Of a stretch of 64,000 nt of DNA, positions 15,551-24,464 are shown in pieces. Position 1 is the stretch's first letter. Each line of letters opens with the position of its first letter. Where the stretch lies: positions 124,001-188,000 of the forward strand of contig NC_008577.1 of assembly GCF_000203935.1 (NCBI RefSeq). Direction: 5' to 3'. This DNA is from Shewanella sp. ANA-3 (GTDB taxonomy: Bacteria > Pseudomonadota > Gammaproteobacteria > Enterobacterales > Shewanellaceae). Position numbers and translations under genes: made by a program. Under the pieces are notes generated by a model. That model saw only the letters and a program-made list of their open reading frames with translations. It ran no database searches and was not told the DNA's origin.

Positions 15551-18121
15551 ATGCGAAGTTCAAGAAGTATCACAGCGTTAGGATTGATGTTGGCCTTGCT
15601 GAGTGGCGCAAGTATTGCGGCGCCTAATCATACGCCAGCGGATGCAGGGGTCATTAATAAAGAAAGGATCCTCTATTGGTTGATCAAGCGGGGCGAAGTC
15701 TCCGCTGATGCTAGCGACAGCGTTAAGCAAGAGGCCGTTGAAGCCTATATTGCCCGTGCCAACCTAGCCCAGCCCAAAGAGCCTAGAATGGTGATTGAGG
15801 CCGAGCAGGACAGGCTGCAAAAAGCCAAGTCGACGGCGATGATGCGCGCCCCCGCACAGCGGGTGTTAGCGGATGCAGACGTGACTAAAACGGTGAAGGT
15901 ATTAACCGTTCTAATTGATTTTCCTGATTTAAAGTATAACAACAATGGTTTAACGGCGAGTGATACCGACATGTATTACTCCAGTTACCCCGCTTCTCAC
16001 TATAAAAATTTACTCTTCTCCACCACAGGTTTTAATGGTCCTCAAGGGCAGACCTTAGATTCGGCCTATCAATATTACCAAGCTGTTTCGGGCAAGACTT
16101 TCTTCTTCACGGGCGATGTGAAAGGTTGGTACACCGCGAGCCAAAATGCCGATTACTATGGCGCGAATAATGCTGGCAGGGGAAGCGATGCAAATGTGAC
16201 TGAGCTGGTTAAAGAGGCGGTCAGCCAAGCGGTTGCCAATATGTCGGAGGCGGAACTCGCCACCTATGATGTTGAAGACCCATACGATTTTAATGATAAC
16301 GGCAATCTAAATGAGCCTGATGGCATAATTGACCATGTGATGATTTTCCACTCGAGTATTGGGGAAGAAACCGGGGGCGGTAAATTAGGGGATAACGCGA
16401 TTTGGTCGCATCGCTATTACGTTGACCAAAGCACGCAAGGTTATAGCCTGCCGGGGACGACTAAAAAACTCTTTGGTTACACTATTCAACCAATCGATGC
16501 GGCAACCGGAGTATGTACCCATGAGTTTGGCCACGATCTGGGTTTGCCCGATGAGTATGACACTACAGAAAACGATAACCAAGACGGCTCACCAGTGGGT
16601 TATTGGTCTTTAATGTCTTCGGGTAGCTGGACCGGCGCTCTTGCGGGAACTAAGCCTAGCGGTTTTAGCCCCTATGCACGCTCCTATTTACAGACAAAAT
16701 ATAAAGGTAAATGGCTGAATGAGCGTGAAATCAACTTAGACAGTATTCCTAGATCTGGTATGGAAGTGACACTGAATCAGGCGTCAAATCAAGACCTAGT
16801 GAATCAGGTGTCGATTCCTCTCCCTGCTGCTCCGATTGCCTTTAAAACGCCCTATCAAGGGAGTTACCAGTACTATTCGGGCCAAGGAAATATGCTGAGC
16901 AACAGCATGAACTTTACGGCAAACTTGCCGGCGACGAGTGAAAAACTCACTCTTGCGATGCAGGCGAGTTGGGAAATTGAAGCCGATTACGACTATATGC
17001 AGGTCAAAGTTGACGGTGTGGCGATTGCGGGTAATTACACTAAGTCCGTCAACGCGATTAACCGTGCCCGACATATTATTACGGGTAACTCATCGAGTAT
17101 TTCGACCGCAGTAGGCAGTGATGCTTGGGTGGGGTTGGAATATGACTTATCAGCCTACGCTGGCAAAGCTGTGACGATTGAATTTTCCTATGTGACCGAT
17201 GAGGCGACAACCGAGTCGGGTATCACTATCGACAATATCAGCATCAAGCAAGGTGCAACTGAGTTGTATGCCGATAATGCCGAGGTTGCGGGTAAAGCCA
17301 CTCTGGCAGGTTACAATCGTATTACCGACACTCGCCCAGGCCCTGCATCCCGTTATCTTATCCAGTTACGCAGCCATAATGGTGTCGATGCTGGATTAAA
17401 GAGTAAAGGTTTTGATCCCGGAGTACTCCTGTGGTTAGAGGATTTTAGTTACTACGATAACAATGTGTCTGATCATCCTGGCCACGGTTTGATTGGGGTG
17501 ATAGATGCGGATCAGAACATGATTGGCAACAACTCGACCGATGTGCAAATCCGTGATGCAGCCTTTAGTACGGTAAGACAAACTGCTTACAGCGGCGATA
17601 ATAACCTCGAGCCTGTGAGCCTGTTTGACGATAGTTTCGATTACAGTGCACCGCTACAACCTCAATCGGGTATGGTGTTGCAAAAACTGGGCTTGACGAT
17701 GCAAGTGGTCTCTCAAGCCAGCGATAACAGCACAGCGGTGATCCGTTTAGCTAATGCGAATGCTGATCCAGCGTTAACTCCCTTAACCGCTGGTTTTAGT
17801 GCCAGTGCCAACCAGCTCACGGTGAACTTTAGCAACACCTCGGCAGGTGGCGTTGGTAGCCTAAGTTATACATGGAACTTTGGCGATGGCACCTCAAGCA
17901 CTTCGGCATCGCCAACCCACACTTACACTAGCGAGGGCACTTACACTGTCACACTGACGGTGAAAGATACTCAAAACGCTACCGCGAGCAGCAGTTCAAG
18001 CGTTACCGTGACAGCACCAACGACGCCTGCTGAAACATCGAGTGGCGGCGGTGGTGGCAGTCTAGGTTGGCTGAGTCTGATGCTGCTCGGTGGCTTTGCG
18101 TGGCGCCGTCAGCACAAATAA
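15551..18121 (+). CDS. Secreted M6-family (immune inhibitor A-like) metalloprotease with PKD domain and GlyGly-CTERM tail
   Basis: Large exported protease of 856 residues. The signal peptide ends SIAAP. The M6 catalytic domain shows the zinc motif VCTHEFGHDLGLPDEYD near residue 324 (HEXXHxxGxxD). A jelly-roll or immune-inhibitor-A-type middle part follows. A PKD domain lies at about residues 750-822 (WNFGDGTSSTSASPTHTY, EGTYTVTLTV). The last 25 residues, SSGGGGGSLGWLSLML then GGFAWRRQHK, are a GlyGly-CTERM signal: Gly-rich linker, hydrophobic helix, basic end. Such tails are cut by a rhombosortase after type II secretion. ATG 15551 is preceded by GGAAGAG and fits the signal peptide. The T2SS operon is at 50-61.6 kb. 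Confidence 0.9.
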   Translation: MRSSRSITALGLMLALLSGASIAAPNHTPADAGVINKERILYWLIKRGEVSADASDSVKQEAVEAYIARANLAQPKEPRMVIEAEQDRLQKAKSTAMMRAPAQRVLADADVTKTVKVLTVLIDFPDLKYNNNGLTASDTDMYYSSYPASHYKNLLFSTTGFNGPQGQTLDSAYQYYQAVSGKTFFFTGDVKGWYTASQNADYYGANNAGRGSDANVTELVKEAVSQAVANMSEAELATYDVEDPYDFNDNGNLNEPDGIIDHVMIFHSSIGEETGGGKLGDNAIWSHRYYVDQSTQGYSLPGTTKKLFGYTIQPIDAATGVCTHEFGHDLGLPDEYDTTENDNQDGSPVGYWSLMSSGSWTGALAGTKPSGFSPYARSYLQTKYKGKWLNEREINLDSIPRSGMEVTLNQASNQDLVNQVSIPLPAAPIAFKTPYQGSYQYYSGQGNMLSNSMNFTANLPATSEKLTLAMQASWEIEADYDYMQVKVDGVAIAGNYTKSVNAINRARHIITGNSSSISTAVGSDAWVGLEYDLSAYAGKAVTIEFSYVTDEATTESGITIDNISIKQGATELYADNAEVAGKATLAGYNRITDTRPGPASRYLIQLRSHNGVDAGLKSKGFDPGVLLWLEDFSYYDNNVSDHPGHGLIGVIDADQNMIGNNSTDVQIRDAAFSTVRQTAYSGDNNLEPVSLFDDSFDYSAPLQPQSGMVLQKLGLTMQVVSQASDNSTAVIRLANANADPALTPLTAGFSASANQLTVNFSNTSAGGVGSLSYTWNFGDGTSSTSASPTHTYTSEGTYTVTLTVKDTQNATASSSSSVTVTAPTTPAETSSGGGGGSLGWLSLMLLGGFAWRRQHK

Positions 18122-18136
18122 GCGGATATGTTTACG

Positions 18137-18170
18137 AAAAATGCCTCTGATATAGAGGCATTTTTGTTTT
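18137..18170 (+). terminator. Rho-independent terminator of the M6 protease gene
   Basis: AAAAATGCCTCT, 5-nt loop, AGAGGCATTTTT followed by GTTTT. The A run on the left side may let it serve the converging ubiC gene as well. Confidence 0.9.
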
Positions 18171-18186
18171 AGCTTAGAGGTTAGGA

Positions 18187-18750
18187 CTATAGCCTAGCCA
18201 TCGCTTGCACTGCGGCCGGGAGGAACATTTCGCTGACAAACATTTCCTCCTCGTCATGGTGAAAATACCGGCGTCGGCCCCAGAGCTCGTGTTCGACGTT
18301 TTGCGCTAAACTCTGAGCGAGCTGAGCGAGGCGACTGTCGGTGGTAAAGCGGGCTATTTCGATGCGACCGGGCACAAAACTGTCTTGGCTAAACAATAAT
18401 TCACCCAGTGGGCGTGTACCTAGGCCTAAAAAATCGGCTTGGCGGGTCGATAATAAAGATTGCGGGATCAAAGTTCTAGCAAAGACCCAAGGCACGGAAT
18501 CGAGGCAGAGTAACACTTCTCGCACCCAAACGGCATTTTGCTTGGGATATTCCCCTTCGAGCGGGGCACATTGGCCTTCACCGAGGATTTTGACTTCGAA
18601 CTTATCACAACAGCCCTTGAGCTTTTGTGTCAGGCTTCCCGGTGCTAGCAACCATTCCTTAAGGGGAGAAGAGGGAAGATTTTTGGCATTATCGGCACAA
18701 AACCATTGAATAGATTCGCCATAGGGGAAGCTTAAGCTGGTCACATTCAT
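18187..18750 (-). CDS. ubiC: Chorismate--pyruvate lyase UbiC
   Basis: UbiC splits chorismate into pyruvate and 4-hydroxybenzoate, the first committed step of ubiquinone synthesis. The 187-residue length and the conserved blocks match the family: [47 protein letters not shown] and [11 protein letters not shown]. These include the arginines that bind the product. It is cytoplasmic. ubiA is not next to it on this side, unlike in E. coli, where ubiC and ubiA form an operon; here the gene stands alone between converging and diverging neighbours. Confidence 0.92.
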   Translation of the reverse strand: MNVTSLSFPYGESIQWFCADNAKNLPSSPLKEWLLAPGSLTQKLKGCCDKFEVKILGEGQCAPLEGEYPKQNAVWVREVLLCLDSVPWVFARTLIPQSLLSTRQADFLGLGTRPLGELLFSQDSFVPGRIEIARFTTDSRLAQLAQSLAQNVEHELWGRRRYFHHDEEEMFVSEMFLPAAVQAMARL

Positions 18751-18851
18751 TAAATACTCGTTACAATATAAGCAAACGTCGGCAGTCTACCAGATAGATT
18801 GGGAAGTTTCTTCCATTGACCATTATTGTTTTTAGGGAGCAGTAAACCGCG

Positions 18852-19262
18852 ATGAAAAAATTATTATCAGCCTGCCTGATCTTATTCAGTGTTGTATTGA
18901 GTGCATATGCGGCCGACGAGAAAGAAGCGACTCCCGCTGGGGATTATGCTTACTACGGTTTCGAACCCGAAATCGTGACTAACTATATTTCAAACCGCAA
19001 AAAACTGGGGTTTGTGAAGATCAGTGTCGAGCTGATGGTCAAAAATCCCGATGATCTCGTCATTGTCGAGCGCCACGATCCGCTGCTGCGCGCCGCGATT
19101 ATCGAAGTGCTTGGTAATCAGGCCGAAGAAAAGATTAAGTCCCTCACTGGCCGTGAAGAAATCCGCCGTGAGTGCTTCGATACGGTGAATAATCTGCTGA
19201 CCAAAGAAGCGGGTAAGCCCTTAGTGGTCAACCTACTGTTTACCTCCTATCTTTACGATTAA
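18852..19262 (+). CDS. FliL-like protein with a signal peptide, outside flagellar context
   Basis: The 136-residue product begins MKKLLSACLILFSVVLSAYA, which reads as a cleavable signal peptide. FliL-domain features follow: FEPEIVTNYISNRKKLGFVKISVELMVKN, ERHDPLLRAAIIEVLG and REEIRRECFDTVNNLLTKEAGKPLVVNLLFTSYL. The true flagellar FliL keeps an uncleaved transmembrane helix and lies in the fliLMNOPQR operon. This copy has neither, so it is a FliL-like paralogue with an unknown role, perhaps linked to motor stators or another membrane machine. ATG is preceded by AGGGAGCAG. Confidence 0.78.
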   Translation: MKKLLSACLILFSVVLSAYAADEKEATPAGDYAYYGFEPEIVTNYISNRKKLGFVKISVELMVKNPDDLVIVERHDPLLRAAIIEVLGNQAEEKIKSLTGREEIRRECFDTVNNLLTKEAGKPLVVNLLFTSYLYD

Positions 19263-19322
19263 TTCCGCCAATATGTTTGAGGGCTGATCCTTGGATTAGC
19301 CCGCCCTTGTTGATAAGTCATT

Positions 19323-20417
19323 ATGCCTAAACCCGCCATTAAAACTGCCGCTAAACTCGCGATGTCATCCGCAGGTAAAAGGGGTAAGCCAAGCACGCCC
19401 AAATCGCTAGCTAAACCTCAAACAACCAAACCTAAAACGGCGAGTAAGCTCAAAGCGAAGCACGGCGAGCAGAAGCGCTTACATCCACGTAATTTGCACA
19501 TTAATGGTTATGACTTTCCGGCCCTGATGGCGAGTTTTCCTAAGCTAAAAGCCTTTGTCCGGCCCACGCCCTACGGCGCCTTATCTATCGATTTTGCCGA
19601 TCCCTTTGCGGTAAAAAACCTGAATGCGGCGCTCTTGAAACATCATTATGGTCTGGCATTTTGGGATATCCCCAAGGGCGCGTTGTGCCCGCCAATTCCT
19701 GGGCGGGTCGACTATCTGCATTACTTGGCCGATCTCTTATTTGAGGGTGCCAAAGTTAAGCGCGCTGCGGCGATTCATGCCTTAGATATTGGCACAGGGG
19801 CGAATGGCGTTTATGCCATCTTAGGGCATCAAGTGTATGACTGGCAGTTTGTCGCCTCGGATATTAATCCTCAGTCGCTCATCAATGTGCAGCGGATTAT
19901 CGACAATAACCCGAGTTTGCAGGGGCACTTATCCTTAAGGCGGCAGCAGGATGACAAGGCGGTCTTTAAGGGGATCATTCAGGCCTCTGACCGCTTCGAG
20001 CTAACTCTGTGTAATCCTCCCTTTCATGGCTCGTTAAAAGAAGCGAGTGAAGGCTCGCTGCGCAAGGTGCGTAATCTGCAACTCAATCGTGGTGAGCAGC
20101 CTAAAGCGACCAGCGCGACCTTAAACTTTGGTGGTCAGGCGGCGGAGTTATGGTGCCAAGGGGGAGAAAAGCAATTTTTAGCCACTATGATCCGCGAGAG
20201 CCAAGCGTTTGCCGAGCAATGTTTGTGGTTTACCAGCTTAGTGTCGAAGCAGGAGAATCTAAAGCCCTGTTATCAGGCTTTGGAAAAGTTGGGTGTCGAT
20301 ACAGTAAAAACCATTGAAATGCAGCAGGGCAATAAGGTCACTCGGGTGCTCGCATGGAGTTTCCATTCGCAGGCTAAACGTTTGCAGTGGCGTAATCAGG
20401 TCATCAGCGGGGCATAA
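19323..20417 (+). CDS. rlmF: 23S rRNA (adenine(1618)-N(6))-methyltransferase RlmF
   Basis: RlmF (YbiN) methylates A1618 of 23S rRNA using S-adenosylmethionine. The protein is 364 residues. A Lys/Ala/Thr-rich N-terminal extension of about 50 residues is likely an RNA-binding tail. It is followed by the conserved opening LHPRNLHINGYDFPAL. The SAM-binding motif is ALDIGTGANGVYAILG near residue 157, and the catalytic NPPF motif of N6-adenine methylases is at LCNPPFHGS near residue 231. The RLQWRN end is also typical. A strong terminator overlaps the stop codon. Confidence 0.93.
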   Translation: MPKPAIKTAAKLAMSSAGKRGKPSTPKSLAKPQTTKPKTASKLKAKHGEQKRLHPRNLHINGYDFPALMASFPKLKAFVRPTPYGALSIDFADPFAVKNLNAALLKHHYGLAFWDIPKGALCPPIPGRVDYLHYLADLLFEGAKVKRAAAIHALDIGTGANGVYAILGHQVYDWQFVASDINPQSLINVQRIIDNNPSLQGHLSLRRQQDDKAVFKGIIQASDRFELTLCNPPFHGSLKEASEGSLRKVRNLQLNRGEQPKATSATLNFGGQAAELWCQGGEKQFLATMIRESQAFAEQCLWFTSLVSKQENLKPCYQALEKLGVDTVKTIEMQQGNKVTRVLAWSFHSQAKRLQWRNQVISGA

Positions 20418-20447
20418 AAACAGGCGCCGAGTGCGCCTGTTTTTTTT
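20416..20447. terminator. Terminator between rlmF and the DUF333 lipoprotein gene
   Basis: AACAGGCGC, 5-nt loop, GCGCCTGTT with eight T on the plus side and five T on the minus side, so it can act in both directions. Confidence 0.9.
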
Positions 20448-20458
20448 ACTAGCCTCAA

Positions 20459-20755
20459 TTACTGGGCGTTTTCCTGTGGGTGGTCGCGACGAAATAGCGC
20501 CCACTCATCAATTTTTTCACCGCTTGGTAAAGTACAAATGCCATGTTCACCTTCAGCTGTCTTCTGGATTTCTGAAGTGCCGCCCAGTGAGACGCAATAT
20601 TCGGCGGCTGGGTTGGCGATTTGCACCTTAGCGCCAGCTTTGGCTTCGGTTGTTACTTCGGCGGGCGCCTGAGTTGCAGGTTCAGTCTTCTCGCCGCAGC
20701 CGACTAAGCTGCCGCATATGATCAGGCCGATTAACAGTGGTGAGGTAAATTTCAT
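20459..20755 (-). CDS. Small DUF333 lipoprotein
   Basis: The 98-residue product has a lipoprotein signal (LIICGSLVGC, lipid-modified cysteine near residue 20). An Ala/Thr/Glu-rich linker and one DUF333 domain follow: ANPAAEYCVSLGGTSEIQKTAEGEHGICTLPSGEKIDEWALFRRD. This resembles E. coli YoaF. It is sometimes labelled hemolysin-like, but no toxin activity is supported here. It lies 25 nt downstream of the BAX-inhibitor-like gene on the same strand and may be co-transcribed. Confidence 0.85.
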   Translation of the reverse strand: MKFTSPLLIGLIICGSLVGCGEKTEPATQAPAEVTTEAKAGAKVQIANPAAEYCVSLGGTSEIQKTAEGEHGICTLPSGEKIDEWALFRRDHPQENAQ

Positions 20756-20780
20756 GCTGTTTTCCTTGTCGTTGAGTGAC

Positions 20781-21443
20781 TTATTTACGTCCTAAAATCC
20801 GCAGGATACGCAGAAATAGGTTGATGATATCCATATACAAAGCGGCGGCACTGTCGACAGCATTATCGACGGTTTTTGGGATTTGATTCGCACGGCCCCA
20901 ATCGTAGCCAATATAGCCGCAGAAAATGAGCACAACTATCCAATCCAAAATGCCGTGGTGGGTTTTAAAGATAAATATTTCAATCAGTTCAACGACTATC
21001 ACTAATAACAATGCGATAGTCAGCACCCCAGCGATTTTCTGGAAGAAGGCTGGGAACAGTGTTCCTAAACACATCATGGCGATAGTGACTAAGCCCGTGA
21101 TTCGAATCGCCTCGGTCACCAGCTCGGGGTCGTACTGGCTAACGACCATATTAATGATCAAGCCAAAGGGCACGACCACAAAGTTGTAGCCAATAAAGCT
21201 GACGAGGGGGTTACTCGAACTTTGAAATAAGTAAATCCCAAAGAAACACGAAGCGAAGTAACCGATAAAGAAAATCCAAGGGTTAACGCTGGCAATTGCT
21301 TCGGGGTCGATATGGCTGACCATTATATAGTTCACGGCAAAACCCCAGAGTAGGGTTAAGCCAATCACTAAATTATAAAGACCCGCGCCAATGAGAGTGT
21401 CATCGGTAGTGCGGCGGTCGAATACGCTGTTTTCAGAATCCAT
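20781..21443 (-). CDS. Bax inhibitor-1/YccA-family membrane protein
   Basis: The 220-residue protein has seven hydrophobic helices. The family features are the N-terminal RTTDDTLIGAGLYNLVIGL, the conserved acidic residues of the last helices (LIFCGYIGYDWGRA) and the C-terminal LYMDIINLFLRILRILGRK. BI-1/YccA proteins are membrane proteins implicated in calcium leak in Bacillus and in FtsH regulation in E. coli (YccA). The local genes give no further clue to its role. Confidence 0.87.
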   Translation of the reverse strand: MDSENSVFDRRTTDDTLIGAGLYNLVIGLTLLWGFAVNYIMVSHIDPEAIASVNPWIFFIGYFASCFFGIYLFQSSSNPLVSFIGYNFVVVPFGLIINMVVSQYDPELVTEAIRITGLVTIAMMCLGTLFPAFFQKIAGVLTIALLLVIVVELIEIFIFKTHHGILDWIVVLIFCGYIGYDWGRANQIPKTVDNAVDSAAALYMDIINLFLRILRILGRK

Positions 21444-21497
21444 TGATTTTTATATCCTTAATTGTAGAAAGCGTGCTAAGTGCTGAAGGTTACTCTG

Positions 21498-22259
21498 TTA
21501 TTCACCACAAATCTTGCAGCGGGGTTGTTTAGGGAGTTTCATTTCGCGAAATTCCATGGTCATGGCATCGATCATCAATATTCGTCCTGCGAGTGTCTTG
21601 CCCATCCCCGCAATCACTTTAATGGCTTCAACCGCCTGTAAGCAGCCGACCATGCCGACCACGGGGGCGAGAATGCCCGACTCGACGCAGCTGAGTTGTT
21701 GCTCGCCAAAGAGTGAACTAAAGCAATGATAACAAGGCGTTTGCGCTTGATAGTCGAAGATGGTAACCATGCCTTCCATACGAATTGCGGCGGCTGAGAC
21801 CAGCGGGATCTTGTGCTTAAAACAGCTCTGATTTAACTGCTCACGCACACTGACATTATCGGTGCAATCCACCACGATACTGTGGCTGGCGACTAAGGCG
21901 TCGATCTCATGGTCATCCAATACCGCATTGATGGTATTGATTTTAACGTGAGGATTGAGTCGGTTAAGGCTCTGCTTGGCCGACTCGACCTTAGGTTGGC
22001 CGATAGTCGCATCCTGATGCAGCACTTGGCGCTGCAAATTAGAGAGTTCGACCGTATCGAAATCCACTAGAGTCAGCTCGCCAATGCCCGCAACGGTGAG
22101 ATATTGCCCCGCCGCGCAGCCTAAACCGCCGGCGCCAATCATCAAGACTCTGGCGAGTTTTAAGCGCTCTTGGCCGTCGATATCCATCGCCTTGATTGAG
22201 ATTTGGCGACTGTAGCGGGTGAGTTCGCCGTCGCTGAGGATCTCTAGTTGTTCATTCAT
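21498..22259 (-). CDS. moeB: Molybdopterin-synthase adenylyltransferase MoeB
   Basis: MoeB adenylates the C-terminus of MoaD so that it can receive sulfur for molybdopterin synthesis. The protein is 253 residues. The nucleotide-binding loop VLMIGAGGLGCAAGQYL lies at residues 38-54, and the conserved SNLQRQVLH block follows. Two CxxC pairs that bind zinc are visible (TPCYHCF and the C-terminal PRCKICGE). It is 11 nt downstream of moeA on the same strand, as in the moeAB operon of E. coli. Confidence 0.94.
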   Translation of the reverse strand: MNEQLEILSDGELTRYSRQISIKAMDIDGQERLKLARVLMIGAGGLGCAAGQYLTVAGIGELTLVDFDTVELSNLQRQVLHQDATIGQPKVESAKQSLNRLNPHVKINTINAVLDDHEIDALVASHSIVVDCTDNVSVREQLNQSCFKHKIPLVSAAAIRMEGMVTIFDYQAQTPCYHCFSSLFGEQQLSCVESGILAPVVGMVGCLQAVEAIKVIAGMGKTLAGRILMIDAMTMEFREMKLPKQPRCKICGE

Positions 22260-22270
22260 CGAGGCGTACC

Positions 22271-23524
22271 TTAGCAGAGCACTGAATTAAAAGGTTCAAC
22301 CGTCACTTGCGTGCCCACTGGGGTGTCACCTTGGAATTGCTCCAGCAGTACGAAACAATTCGCCAGACTCATAGAGGTCAACATGCCCGAACCTTGGCTG
22401 CCCGTGATGGCCACTTCCAACTCGCCCTGTGCATTGCGGGATAAAATGCCGCGCTGATATTCGACACGGCCGGGCTGTTTACGCACGGGAGTTGTCAGAG
22501 TGGCGGAAAGCATCAGTGGCGCCTTCGGGGTTAAGCCCTGCATCTTATTCAGAATGGGCCACACCAACTTGTAGAAGGTCACCATGGAAGACACGGGATT
22601 GCCCGGTAAGCCGCAGAATACCGCCTTGCCTATGCGTCCCATGGCAAAGGGTTTGCCCGGTTTAATGGCGAGTTTCCAGAAGGTGATTTTGCCTTCTTCA
22701 TCAAGGATTTGCTTAGTAAAATCTGCTTCACCGACCGAGACGCCGCCCGAGGTTAACACCATATCCGCTTGGCTCGCGGCATGGCGAAATGCGTGGCGAA
22801 TGGCCTCTGGGTCGTCGGCTATCACGCCTAAATCCAACCATTCCACATTGGCGCGGCTGAGTAAGCCTTGGATGGAATAACGATTTGAATCGTAAATTTG
22901 TCCCGGTGCTAAGTCGCTGCCCACGGGGCGCAGTTCATCCCCAGTGGAGAAAAACGCGACTTTGAGTTGGCGGTAAACCCGCACCTGACTCACGCCAATG
23001 GTGGCGAGTACTCCCAGTTCAGCGGCTTTAATTTCGATGCCCGCTTTCAGCACTTTTGTGCCTTGCAGCAATTCTTCACCACGGCAGCGAACATTGGCGC
23101 CCTTAGCCTTAGGGTGATTGATTTGGATTTGGTTGCCCTGTGCTTGGGTCTCTTCCTGCATTTGCACTGTGTCATAACCCGCAGGCACTGGCGCGCCCGT
23201 CATAATGCGCACGCAGGAGTGAGGGGGGATTTCACCTTCAAAACCATGGCCCGCAAATGAGCTGCCAATCAGTGTCAGCGTGGTTTGATTGGTGTCAGTC
23301 GCTAAATCGGCAAAGCGAAAGGCGTAGCCGTCCATCGAAGAGTTATCGAAGGGCGGTAAATCGATACAAGAAGCCAAATCCTCCGCTAAAACGCGGCCAA
23401 GCGCGTGGGGAAGAGTAACGACTTCTGTGTCTGACACTGGGCTAACCTGCTCAAGCAGAAGGGGAATGGCTTGATCTGGATGCATTAAGCTAGGTTGCGA
23501 ACAAGGATCGGCTTTCACGGACAT
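22271..23524 (-). CDS. moeA: Molybdopterin molybdenumtransferase MoeA
   Basis: MoeA inserts molybdenum into adenylated molybdopterin, the last common step of molybdenum cofactor synthesis. The 417-residue protein shows the family motifs DLPPFDNSSMDGYA, RIMTGAPVPAGYDTVQMQEE, TSGGVSVGEADF and KPGKPFAMGR-GKAVFCGLPGNPVS. The start at 23524 (MSVKADP) has GGAAG 6 nt upstream and is preferred over an ATG 27 codons earlier. It forms an operon with moeB. It shares its pathway with fdhD: both serve formate dehydrogenase. Confidence 0.94.
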   Translation of the reverse strand: MSVKADPCSQPSLMHPDQAIPLLLEQVSPVSDTEVVTLPHALGRVLAEDLASCIDLPPFDNSSMDGYAFRFADLATDTNQTTLTLIGSSFAGHGFEGEIPPHSCVRIMTGAPVPAGYDTVQMQEETQAQGNQIQINHPKAKGANVRCRGEELLQGTKVLKAGIEIKAAELGVLATIGVSQVRVYRQLKVAFFSTGDELRPVGSDLAPGQIYDSNRYSIQGLLSRANVEWLDLGVIADDPEAIRHAFRHAASQADMVLTSGGVSVGEADFTKQILDEEGKITFWKLAIKPGKPFAMGRIGKAVFCGLPGNPVSSMVTFYKLVWPILNKMQGLTPKAPLMLSATLTTPVRKQPGRVEYQRGILSRNAQGELEVAITGSQGSGMLTSMSLANCFVLLEQFQGDTPVGTQVTVEPFNSVLC

Positions 23525-23718
23525 CGGGTCTTCCTTATGGGCAAAAGATTGGGCAAATATGGGGGCTATTATGCCACGCTGTGCTTGCTTGGCTATGATC
23601 TGCATAGGAGTTTATGTGATTTGTCAGACAGTTTCCCCCTTAAGTGTTGCCTAAGGTGAATCCTTCTACTTTGTGATTTTGCACTACAGCTCAGGCGGCG
23701 CTAAACGCGAGTCTGTGA

Positions 23719-23737
23719 ACAAATGAAAATCATTTTT
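23719..23737. promoter_or_regulatory. Fur box-like site upstream of ferritin
   Basis: ACAAATGAAAATCATTTTT matches 13 of 19 positions of the Fur consensus and keeps the central ATGA-AATCAT core. It lies about 115 nt before the ferritin start, in the gap 23525-23852 between the divergent moeA and ftnA genes; nothing else was identified in that gap. Iron control of ferritin makes sense, but the site is a prediction. Confidence 0.45.
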
Positions 23738-23852
23738 ATCAACTAATCATTAACTTAGCTCAATAAACAAAGGTAAATTTTGTTGCTTTTGGCGACGCCC
23801 TTCATGACAATGTGTGCCAAGATTTCAGTTCGAATGCCCAAGAGGATTAACT

Positions 23853-24389
23853 ATGCTGTCTGCAACCATGATCGAAAAGTTGAATGAACAAATTAATATG
23901 GAGTTCTTCTCCTCTAATTTATACCTGCAAATGAGTGCATGGTGTGAAGATCAAGGCTTTGAAGGCGCAGCAAAATTTATGCGCGAACATGCGGATGAAG
24001 AGATGGGCCACATGCGTCGTTTGTTCACTTATGTGAGCGAAACTGGCGGCTTGCCGCTACTGGGTGCAATTGAAGCGCCGCAGTCGCAGTTTGATTCGCT
24101 GCTGGCGTTATTCGAGCTGACCTATGAACACGAGCAACTGATCACTAGTAAGATCAATGCCTTGGCTCATGCTGCCTTTTCAAACCAAGATTATTCGACC
24201 TTCAATTTCCTGCAATGGTATGTGGCCGAGCAGCACGAAGAAGAAAAGCTGTTTAAGTCGATCGTCGATAAGATCCGTTTAGTGGGCGAAGATGGTAAAG
24301 CACTGTTCTTTATCGATAAAGATTTAGCTAAGTTGGCATCAAAAGGCGGTGAGAGCATTATGAACCCCCAAAGCCAGCCACAGGCCTAA
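23853..24389 (+). CDS. ftnA: Non-haem ferritin
   Basis: Cytoplasmic iron-storage protein of 178 residues with a four-helix bundle. The ferroxidase-site residues are in place: the glutamate of [15 protein letters not shown], the E-H pair of [11 protein letters not shown] and the later E of [12 protein letters not shown]. It oxidises Fe(II) and stores the iron in a 24-subunit shell. The ATG at 23853 is chosen, with AGAGGA upstream; the longer frame begins 13 codons earlier without such a site. Expression is probably iron-dependent. Confidence 0.94.
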   Translation: MLSATMIEKLNEQINMEFFSSNLYLQMSAWCEDQGFEGAAKFMREHADEEMGHMRRLFTYVSETGGLPLLGAIEAPQSQFDSLLALFELTYEHEQLITSKINALAHAAFSNQDYSTFNFLQWYVAEQHEEEKLFKSIVDKIRLVGEDGKALFFIDKDLAKLASKGGESIMNPQSQPQA

Positions 24390-24405
24390 GCGCCATTGTG
24401 ATGAT

Positions 24406-24431
24406 AAAAAAGCAGCCTAGGCTGCTTTTTT
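24406..24431 (+). terminator. Terminator of the ferritin gene
   Basis: AAAAAAGCAGCCTAGGCTGCTTTTTT, a self-complementary stem with A and T runs; it may also serve the converging GGDEF/EAL gene. Confidence 0.9.
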
Positions 24432-24464
24432 GTTGGCGATCATTCAGCTTAATGAACCTTTATA

